Shown one piece after another: positions 41,416-47,125 of a stretch of 47,125 bases of DNA (positions are counted from its first letter, which is position 1; every line of letters begins with the position of its first letter). Below the pieces are notes generated by a model. That model saw only the letters and a list, made by a program, of their open reading frames with translations. It had not been told where the DNA came from and did not search any database. The stretch covers positions 1 through 47,125 of the forward strand of contig CAZPQV010000012.1 of the NCBI GenBank assembly GCA_964588705.1, given 5' to 3'. The position numbers and the translations under genes are program-made. This DNA is from CAZPQV01 sp964588705 (GTDB taxonomy: Bacteria; Bacteroidota; Bacteroidia; Flavobacteriales; Weeksellaceae).

Positions 41416-41808
41416 CTAAAACCGGAATTTTCGGCTTTCTTTTTTCTCAGAAATTTTCTTTTTGGTATTCAGACGTTTTTCAATCTGAGATTTTGAGGGT
41501 TTGGTTTTTATCCGCTTTTTAGGAATAATTAAAGCATTTTCTACCAGTTCGAGAATTTTCTCGGTTGCGATTTTCTTGTTCTGCAACTGAGTGCGAGATT
41601 CGGAAACAGTAAGCTGCAAAATCCCCTCAGCATTGATGCGGTTTTTCAGTTTTACAGAAATTCTCTGCTTTTCTTCTTCCCCAAAAAATTGGCTTTCGGC
41701 TACATTCCACATGACAGTGACCGCGGTTTCCACTTTGTTCACATTTTGTCCGCCTGCGCCGCTGCTACGAGAGGTTTTATAAGTGAGTTCTGTGGAGAAG
41801 TTTTTCAT
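41416..41808 (-). CDS. arfB: Alternative ribosome-rescue hydrolase ArfB
   Basis: This 130-residue protein frees stalled ribosomes by hydrolysing peptidyl-tRNA. The GGQ motif is at Gly19-Gly20-Gln21 in SSGAGGQNVNKVETAV, and the C-terminal Lys/Arg-rich tail (KTKPSKSQIEKRL, KKKISEKKESRKFRF) is the unstructured extension that enters the empty mRNA channel. The length is right for ArfB and too short for a release factor. It lies between the outer-membrane barrel and menE, all on the minus strand. Confidence 0.95.
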   Translation of the reverse strand: MKNFSTELTYKTSRSSGAGGQNVNKVETAVTVMWNVAESQFFGEEEKQRISVKLKNRINAEGILQLTVSESRTQLQNKKIATEKILELVENALIIPKKRIKTKPSKSQIEKRLNTKKKISEKKESRKFRF

Positions 41809-41825
41809 TGTTACACAAGTTTAAA

Positions 41826-41894
41826 GTCAGAAGAATGAAGACCGAAAATAAGCATTCTTTAATTCAGGAAGTTGGAAGCACGAAGTTAGAAATT
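41826..41894. repeat. Period-7 tract between arfB and menE, overlapping the menE 3' end
   Basis: Heptamers GTCAGAA, GAATGAA, GACCGAA, AATAAGC (41826-41853), then after 13 nt GGAAGTT, GGAAGCA, CGAAGTT, AGAAATT (41867-41894). The second block encodes the last residues of MenE. Confidence 0.65.
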
Positions 41895-42895
41895 AATTTG
41901 AGTCTGTCAATTTTCCCGTTTGGAGTTTTGGGAATTTCTCTAACGAAAACGATATTCTTCGGTCTGAGAAATGATCTCTCGAATTGGAGATTGAATATTT
42001 GAGATTTGAGATTTTCATCTTCTTCTCCTTCAATAATCAAAACCAATTTTTGTCCTAAAACTTCATCGGGAACTCCGATGAAAACGCTTTCATTTGGAAT
42101 TTCTTTTTTTATTAAGGCTTCCAACTGTTCAGGAAAAATCTTTGCACCTCCGGAATTGATGACATTATCTGCCCTTCCTAAAAACTTAAACTGATGGTCA
42201 TTTTTAAGATCAACTAAATCGTTCGTTTGTAAAATTTCTGAATTGAGATTGGGTGCAAAAATCCTTAAACAACCTCTTTCATCCAATGAAATTTCAACGC
42301 CTTCGAATATGGTGAAGTAATCTTCGGCATTTGGAAACAACTGCTTTAATGCAATATGGGAAAGCGTTTCGGACATTCCATAGGTTTCAAAAATGCGGGA
42401 CGCAGGATGCAGGGCGCAGGATGCAAGTTTATTCTTAAGGTTTTCGGAAACGCCGGCACCGCCAATAATCAGATTTTTAATTAAATGGATTTTATCCAAT
42501 GAGTTTTCAACCTGCAGCGGCGTCATCGCACAGAAATCAAGTTCTTGGTTTAGATTTTCAAGAGGTTTTGTTGACGGCTCTTGTACGATGAGTTTCAGTT
42601 TTCTTTCAATGGAACGAATGACCATCATTTTCCCTGAAATGTATTCGATTGGCAAACAAATTAGTGCAGTATCTCCTTCTTTCAATCCTAAAAAATCGCA
42701 GGTCATCTTTGCGGAATTCAACATTTTCGATTTTTCAATTTCAAATACCTTTGGTGTTCCTGTTGAGCCGGAAGTCTGTACCGAAACAGTTCCGGAATCT
42801 GAAAACCACTCTTCAATGAATTCGATTACTTTTTCTTCAAAATTAGTTTGAGGAAGCAATTGATTAATATTCAGATGAGTAAAGTCGATTTCCAT
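41864..42895 (-). CDS. menE: o-Succinylbenzoate-CoA ligase-like AMP-binding protein
   Basis: This 343-residue protein has the acyl-adenylate features: the phosphate loop QTSGSTGTPKVFEIEK (40-55), ETYGMSETLSHIA (170-182), the GRADNVINSGGAKIFPEQLE block, and the catalytic lysine in TPNGKIDRLKL near the C-terminus. It is short for the superfamily, as MenE of Bacteroidota is. It would act in menaquinone synthesis. Its coding sequence includes three period-7 tracts, one around residues 157-168 (ASCALHPASRIF), one around 294-305, and one forming the last residues (FVLPTS), all in segments between or after conserved motifs. Confidence 0.85.
   Translation of the reverse strand: MEIDFTHLNINQLLPQTNFEEKVIEFIEEWFSDSGTVSVQTSGSTGTPKVFEIEKSKMLNSAKMTCDFLGLKEGDTALICLPIEYISGKMMVIRSIERKLKLIVQEPSTKPLENLNQELDFCAMTPLQVENSLDKIHLIKNLIIGGAGVSENLKNKLASCALHPASRIFETYGMSETLSHIALKQLFPNAEDYFTIFEGVEISLDERGCLRIFAPNLNSEILQTNDLVDLKNDHQFKFLGRADNVINSGGAKIFPEQLEALIKKEIPNESVFIGVPDEVLGQKLVLIIEGEEDENLKSQIFNLQFERSFLRPKNIVFVREIPKTPNGKIDRLKLISNFVLPTS
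41981..42015. repeat. Period-7 tract inside menE (C-terminal part)
   Basis: GAATTGG, AGATTGA, ATATTTG, AGATTTG, AGATTTT. It encodes about residues 294-305 of MenE. Confidence 0.65.
42392..42426. repeat. Period-7 tract inside menE (central part)
   Basis: AATGCGG, GACGCAG, GATGCAG, GGCGCAG, GATGCAA. It encodes residues of about 157-168 of MenE, directly before the ETYGMSE motif. Confidence 0.75.
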
Positions 42896-42945
42896 GAGAT
42901 TCGCTTGAATTCCTGATAAAATTATGATTTTTTCTCGGAAAAGGC

Positions 42946-42975
42946 TTGCTAATAAATAAAAAAGTTATAAATTTG
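42946..42975 (+). promoter_or_regulatory. Promoter of the tRNA-Gln gene
   Basis: TTG at 42946-42948, a 19-nt spacer and TAAATTTG at 42968-42975, 16 nt before the tRNA 5' end. Confidence 0.75.
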
Positions 42976-42991
42976 CACCACTTAAATGGAC

Positions 42992-43062
42992 AGACCCATG
43001 GTGTAGCGGTAACACTACTGATTTTGGTTCAGTCATCTGGGGTTCGAATCCCTGTGGGTCTA
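42992..43062 (+). tRNA. tRNA-Gln (anticodon TTG)
   Basis: A 71-nt cloverleaf: acceptor stem AGACCCA/TGGGTCT, D stem GTGT/ACAC, anticodon stem ACTGA/TCAGT with loop TTTTGGT (anticodon TTG), T loop TTCGAAT. The T stem has two wobble pairs. CCA is not encoded. It is preceded by a consensus promoter and followed by a terminator, so it is a single-gene unit. Confidence 0.95.
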
Positions 43063-43066
43063 CTTG

Positions 43067-43098
43067 ATAACCTTCTGATTTCCAGAAGGTTATTTTGT
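43067..43098 (+). terminator. Terminator of tRNA-Gln
   Basis: ATAACCTTCTG, loop ATTTC, CAGAAGGTTAT, then TTTGTTTTT. It begins 4 nt after the tRNA. Confidence 0.85.
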
Positions 43099-43122
43099 TT
43101 TTATACAGTTCAACAACAAAAT

Positions 43123-43150
43123 AAAAGCCTCTCTATTAAGAAAGGCTTTT
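43123..43150 (-). terminator. Terminator of argS
   Basis: AAAAGCCT ... AGGCTTTT with a loop of about 11 nt; on the minus strand the stem is followed by ATTTTGTTG. Confidence 0.7.
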
Positions 43151-43154
43151 GTAT

Positions 43155-44918
43155 TTACATTCTGTTTACCGTACCTATTCCCAGCAAACTAAGGGATTTC
43201 TTAATGGTTTTACCGGTTAAATCTGAAAGTTCCAAACGAAACTGTTTAGACGTTTCATCGTCCTGATTCATAATCGGATTATTCTGATAAAACGAATTAT
43301 ATGATTTTACCAAATCGTAAACATAATTGGCAACCTGTGCCGGACTAAGCGTTTCTGCGGCTTTATCTACAACTTCTTTATAATTGGCAAGTTGCATGAT
43401 CAGTTCTTTTTCGTATTCATTCAATTGATGTTCTCCCGAAATTTCTTTTTCTGTATATTCTGCCTTTGACAACAGCGACTGAATTCTGGCGTAAGTATAT
43501 TGAATGAAAGGACCGGTATTTCCGTTGAAATCAATGCTTTCAGCCGGATTGAACAGCATTTTTTTCTTAGGATCCACTTTCAGCATAAAATATTTCAGCG
43601 CTCCCAAGCCTACGGTTTCGTAAGAAATTTCTTTCTCCTCATCGGAAAGATTTTCAAGCTTGCCGAGCTCCTGTGCTTTTTCTTTTGCAGTAACGTACAT
43701 TTCCTGCATCAGATCGTCGGCATCAACCACAGTTCCTTCACGGGATTTCATTTTACCTTCCGGAAGTTCCACCATTCCATAAGAGAGATGATACAGCTGA
43801 TCTGCCCAATCGTAACCTAACTTTTTCAGGATTTTAAAGAGAACCTGGAAGTGATAATCCTGCTCGTTTCCAACGGTGTAAATCAGTTTTTGAATGTCAT
43901 TATCTTTGAAACGCTCCACTGCCGTTCCCAAATCCTGAGTCATATAAACGGAAGTTCCGTCGGAACGAAGCAACAGTTTCTGATCAAGACCTTCATCCGT
44001 TAAATCAATCCAAACGGAGCCGTCGTCTTTTTTATAGAAAACACCTTTATCTAAGCCCTCCTGAATGAGATCTTTGCCTAAAATATAAGTATTACTTTCA
44101 TATTGTATCTGATCGAAATCGACTCCGAGACGTTTGTAAGTTTCGCCAAAACCTTCATAAACCCAAGAGTTCATTTCCTTCCAAAGATTTCTCACTTTTT
44201 CATCTCCGCTTTCCCAATCAAGCAACATTTTCTGAGCAGCAAGAATAGATGGCGCCTGCTTTTTTGCAGTTTCCTCATCTAATCCCTGTGACATCAGTTC
44301 AGAGATTTCTTTCTTATAATTTTTGTCGAATTCTACATAGTAGTTTCCAACCAGTTTATCTCCTTTTGTTTGTGAAGATGCCGGTGTTTCGCCATTACCA
44401 AACTGATCCCAGGCCAACATCGATTTACAGATATGAATTCCACGGTCGTTGATAATCTGCGTTTTAATCACATTATAACCTGCTTCTTTCAGAATCTGCG
44501 AAACTGAAAATCCTAAAAGATTATTTCTGATATGCCCCAAGTGAAGCGGTTTATTCGTGTTCGGCGAAGAATATTCCACCATTACCGTTTCATTTTTATC
44601 TGAAAATTTTCCAAACCCTTCTTTTAAGCTCTTAAAGTTTTCAATAAAAAACTGATTGTTGATTTTTAGGTTCAAAAATCCTTTCACCACATTGAAACTT
44701 TCCACGAAATTCAGTTCCCTTTTTACGGCTTCTCCCAATTCATTCCCTATCATTTCAGGATTTTTTTTCAGGTGTTTTACCAAAGGAAAAATAACGACAG
44801 TAAAGTCGCCTTCGAAATCAGTTTTATTCTCCTGAACTTCGAGCATCACATCGTTTAACTGAAATGTGCCCGCAATAATTCTGGAGATATTTTTCTGTAA
44901 AGTTTCTTTAATATTCAT
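43155..44918 (-). CDS. argS: Arginyl-tRNA synthetase
   Basis: This 587-residue class I synthetase charges tRNA-Arg. The HIGH motif is in KPLHLGHIRNNLLG, the KMSKS-type loop is GKMKSREGTVVDADDL, and the C-terminal anticodon-binding domain ends in LSLLGIGTVNRM. The N-terminal Add-1 domain (about 1-105) is present. The ATG at 44918 is chosen rather than a TTG two codons upstream. It has its own terminator and is convergent with the tRNA-Gln gene, so neighbouring transcription units meet between them. Confidence 0.96.
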   Translation of the reverse strand: MNIKETLQKNISRIIAGTFQLNDVMLEVQENKTDFEGDFTVVIFPLVKHLKKNPEMIGNELGEAVKRELNFVESFNVVKGFLNLKINNQFFIENFKSLKEGFGKFSDKNETVMVEYSSPNTNKPLHLGHIRNNLLGFSVSQILKEAGYNVIKTQIINDRGIHICKSMLAWDQFGNGETPASSQTKGDKLVGNYYVEFDKNYKKEISELMSQGLDEETAKKQAPSILAAQKMLLDWESGDEKVRNLWKEMNSWVYEGFGETYKRLGVDFDQIQYESNTYILGKDLIQEGLDKGVFYKKDDGSVWIDLTDEGLDQKLLLRSDGTSVYMTQDLGTAVERFKDNDIQKLIYTVGNEQDYHFQVLFKILKKLGYDWADQLYHLSYGMVELPEGKMKSREGTVVDADDLMQEMYVTAKEKAQELGKLENLSDEEKEISYETVGLGALKYFMLKVDPKKKMLFNPAESIDFNGNTGPFIQYTYARIQSLLSKAEYTEKEISGEHQLNEYEKELIMQLANYKEVVDKAAETLSPAQVANYVYDLVKSYNSFYQNNPIMNQDDETSKQFRLELSDLTGKTIKKSLSLLGIGTVNRM

Positions 44919-44950
44919 CTTCAAAAATTGAGCTACAAATATACGGAAAT

Positions 44951-44974
44951 AAAAAAACCGCCCGAAGGCGGTTT
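44951..44974 (-). terminator. Terminator of the SusC-SusD unit
   Basis: AAACCGCC, loop CGAA, GGCGGTTT; on the minus strand followed by TTTTATTT, after the SusD stop. Confidence 0.85.
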
Positions 44975-44995
44975 CTTGTTTATTATGTAATGGAA

Positions 44996-46414
44996 TTAGA
45001 ATTTATCCCAGAACAGTTTTGTTTGCTGTGTATCTCCTCCGATAGCAGAAGAAGCTGCTTCGTAGTTCGCTTTATTAAGGTTTTGTTCAGCGATTGGATA
45101 TGTAAACCTTACAGGAACTGGAAGTTCAGATTCTGCAGCAAGATTCATATCAGGTGCGTCAAACTGTCTCCAAACAGTCCATCCTTCGAAACCTCTGTTG
45201 TACATTGCAAGCCAGTACTGAGTTCCAAGTTTTTCTCTCCAGTCTCCTGCAGCAGTAGCCCATGCTACTTCTGGACTAGCAAGGTAAGCAGCCTGATCAG
45301 CAGCTGAAACACCCCAATAGTTCATAGAAGCCGTAATTGCCTTCAAGTAGTAAGTTTCTACTGTACCTCCCACAGCATAACCCATTTGTGCTGCTTGCGC
45401 CAACATAAAGTTAACTTCTGCATAATCCATAAGGATAGCTTCTGCAGCTGGCTCGATAAGGGTTGGACCAACGTGAGTATAATTTGCATAAGCGTTGTTT
45501 GCTCCGTAAGGACCACCTTCGTAAACACCTGCACCAAGGTTTTGATCAAAATAAATTGGTCTTCTTGGATCCGCAAGCGCATTCATTAGATCTGTCATTG
45601 TATCAGCTGCAATGTTATCACTTCTTCCAGATTGTACAAGTTCAATCCAAACCGGGTTTTCGTTACCACCTTCGTAGGTTACAGTTGCATTATCTGCATT
45701 TGAAGTGAATAAACCTCCTGCATAAGCTGCTTCTGCATTAGTTTTAGCAGTTGCATTGTCTACATCAGCAACTCTCATTGCAAGTTTTAATTTAATACCG
45801 TTTGCAAATTTTTTCCATTTTGCAACGTCTCCCTGATAGATTACATCTGAATCGCTGTATACTCCACCACTTAGACCAGCAATCGCTTTATTAATTCTAA
45901 CGAACAGGTCTGCGTAAATTGTTTTAGCATCATCATAAGCAGGTGAAGGATTGTCTTTCCCCTGTAGCGCTTCAGTGTATGGAACATTTCCGAATGCATC
46001 TACAAGAGTTTGCCAAGTATACACTTCAAGCACTTCAATCTGTGCCTGTTTGCTTGCAAGTTCAGCTCCGGAAGCTTCTTCAGCAACTCTGGCTTTAGCA
46101 TCCTGCAGGTCGTAAAGAACGTTGGTATAAAGATTATTCCAGAAGTTAGCAGGAATATTTCTTGTTACCATATCGTAGTTTGCTTCCTGTGGATATGTTG
46201 TAGCAGTCCAATACTGCGCATAGTATCTGAATGGATTTGAGTTGTAGTTTGGCGTAGCCATCTGAGTAGTCAGCGATCTTGTAGCCGAAGTAAACAACAC
46301 ATCCGAAGACACCTGTGTTGGGTTATTTGGGTCTCTGTTCAGGTTCTCATAATGTTCATCAGAACAACTTAAAATGAACAGAGCCGAAAATAGTGATAAT
46401 ATGTACTTTTTCAT
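44996..46414 (-). CDS. SusD/RagB-family surface lipoprotein
   Basis: This 472-residue protein has a lipoprotein signal ending LFILSC, followed by SDEH; an acidic run right after the cysteine is the Bacteroidota signal for export to the cell surface. The mature N-terminus YENLNRDPNNPTQVSSDVLF and the mainly helical remainder (TPR-like) fit the SusD-like group, which captures ligand and hands it to the SusC barrel. The ligand is not shown; there are no glycoside hydrolases nearby, so peptide, glycan or other uptake remains open. It lies 15 nt after the SusC gene, one operon. Confidence 0.9.
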   Translation of the reverse strand: MKKYILSLFSALFILSCSDEHYENLNRDPNNPTQVSSDVLFTSATRSLTTQMATPNYNSNPFRYYAQYWTATTYPQEANYDMVTRNIPANFWNNLYTNVLYDLQDAKARVAEEASGAELASKQAQIEVLEVYTWQTLVDAFGNVPYTEALQGKDNPSPAYDDAKTIYADLFVRINKAIAGLSGGVYSDSDVIYQGDVAKWKKFANGIKLKLAMRVADVDNATAKTNAEAAYAGGLFTSNADNATVTYEGGNENPVWIELVQSGRSDNIAADTMTDLMNALADPRRPIYFDQNLGAGVYEGGPYGANNAYANYTHVGPTLIEPAAEAILMDYAEVNFMLAQAAQMGYAVGGTVETYYLKAITASMNYWGVSAADQAAYLASPEVAWATAAGDWREKLGTQYWLAMYNRGFEGWTVWRQFDAPDMNLAAESELPVPVRFTYPIAEQNLNKANYEAASSAIGGDTQQTKLFWDKF

Positions 46415-46429
46415 TTGTTTAAATGTTTA

Positions 46430-47125
46430 TTAAAATTCGATTTTTAAACTAGCACCGATTTCTTTAACTGCAGGATATGCACCTGACTGATATCCTTGAA
46501 TGTTACCAGATCCAAGACCTGCTTCAGGATCTGAATACGGCGTGTTTTTATGGATAATCCAAAGGTTTCTACCAATTAATGACAGTGTGAACGCGTTCAG
46601 TCCTAGACTGTCTACAAAAGTTTTAGGTAAATCATAAGAAAGTGAAGCTTCTCTTAGTTTTACAAAACTAGCATCGTAAACGTGGTGTGCCTGTGGCGCG
46701 TACGCATATCCAATTGGGTTGGCATAAGTACTGAAATCCGCTCTTACTGTATTCTTTGTACCATCTGCCTGAACACCGTCTAAAATTAGACCACCTCCAT
46801 TTGCAAGTGTATTTCTAATTGGGTTACCCAAATCGTTATCACCAGCTGTGAAGTCGTAAAGACCTGTTGCGTATCCGTAGTAAGTATCCAGTGAGAATAC
46901 ATCTCCACCTTTTTTAGCATCAATTAAGAAGCTTAACCCTAAATTTTTATATCTGAAACTGTTTTTAATACCTCCAGTCCAGTCTGGGTTGATATCACGA
47001 ATTACTTCGTTTGATAAAGCAGTTCTTGCATATCTACCGTTTGGAAGAATAACTTTTTCTCCTGTTCCTTCGTGGTATACATAGTTTCTACCTCTAATTA
47101 CACCATATGGCTCACCAAGAGCAGC
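46430..47125 (-). CDS. SusC/RagA-family TonB-linked outer-membrane protein (C-terminal part)
   Basis: The frame is open to the window edge and gives 231 C-terminal residues, in the style of a SusC barrel: INPDWTGGIKNSFRYKNLGL, SFLIDAKKGGDVFSLDTYYG, VYDASFVKLREASLSYDLP, TLSLIGRNLWIIHKNTPYSD and a C-terminal SLKIEF. The N-terminal plug and CarboxypepD-like domain lie outside the window. It imports the ligand presented by the adjacent SusD, powered by TonB. No substrate can be assigned. Confidence 0.93.
   Translation of the reverse strand, partial: AALGEPYGVIRGRNYVYHEGTGEKVILPNGRYARTALSNEVIRDINPDWTGGIKNSFRYKNLGLSFLIDAKKGGDVFSLDTYYGYATGLYDFTAGDNDLGNPIRNTLANGGGLILDGVQADGTKNTVRADFSTYANPIGYAYAPQAHHVYDASFVKLREASLSYDLPKTFVDSLGLNAFTLSLIGRNLWIIHKNTPYSDPEAGLGSGNIQGYQSGAYPAVKEIGASLKIEF

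Noticed and set aside
41826..42426. Period-7 tracts as a CRISPR or VNTR of conserved unit
   Set aside because: Units are degenerate and differ between tracts; only the period is shared.
1..47125. CRISPR array, insertion sequence, prophage or defence island
   Set aside because: No regularly spaced identical repeats, transposase, integrase or phage-type genes were seen on either strand.

Overview
The window is a stretch of bacterial chromosome from the Bacteroidota, most likely family Weeksellaceae (Chryseobacterium/Kaistella-like). The evidence is AT-rich DNA, promoters of the Bacteroidota type (TTG, about 19 nt, then TAnnTTTG), almost no Shine-Dalgarno sites, a SusC/SusD pair, an OstA-like protein, an LTA-synthase-type sulfatase, and lineage-restricted families (START-like, DUF6341, DUF6427, TonB receptors). 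Genus is inferred from protein flavour only.

Layout. 0-9 kb: SRPBCC protein, M3 peptidase, a flippase-like membrane protein with panD, histone-like HU, pdxH, YqgE/AlgH, a degenerate class IV aminotransferase homologue, a START-like protein and a class III aminotransferase. 9-20 kb: ostA-like and fur (overlapping by one base), kup, pdhB, a DUF2147 protein, an LTA-synthase-type sulfatase, pssA-like, a DnaQ-like exonuclease, a FAH-family hydrolase and a universal stress protein. 20-31 kb: DUF6341 and DUF6427 genes diverging from interleaved promoters, DUF3109, MgtC, a large M16 peptidase, trigger factor, and a three-gene unit that looks like metal uptake (small His/Cys membrane protein, TonB receptor, His-containing lipoprotein). 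31-39 kb: pfkA-gapA, DUF488, an MpaB-family oxygenase, recA and htpG. 39-47 kb: an alkyltransferase-like protein, a deoxyhypusine-synthase-like protein, an outer-membrane barrel, arfB, menE, tRNA-Gln, argS, and a SusD/SusC pair whose SusC runs off the end.

Most genes are housekeeping. I found no CRISPR array, insertion sequence, prophage or defence island, and no convincing new multi-gene system. The unusual material is between the genes: period-7 tandem tracts (three within or at the end of menE, one abutting the exonuclease start), a dispersed 18-nt motif (five copies), a dispersed ~52-nt element (two copies flanking the alkyltransferase-like gene), a structured element resembling a flavobacterial ncRNA motif, and a decayed 44-codon reading frame.

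Two runs of ten N are assembly joints. One splits the flippase-like gene, whose two halves can be rejoined in frame. The other lies in recA, where it is followed by an Illumina P5 adapter remnant, a poly-A run and a second, divergent copy of about 30 RecA residues. The recA sequence as given is an artefact and should not be used as a real protein.
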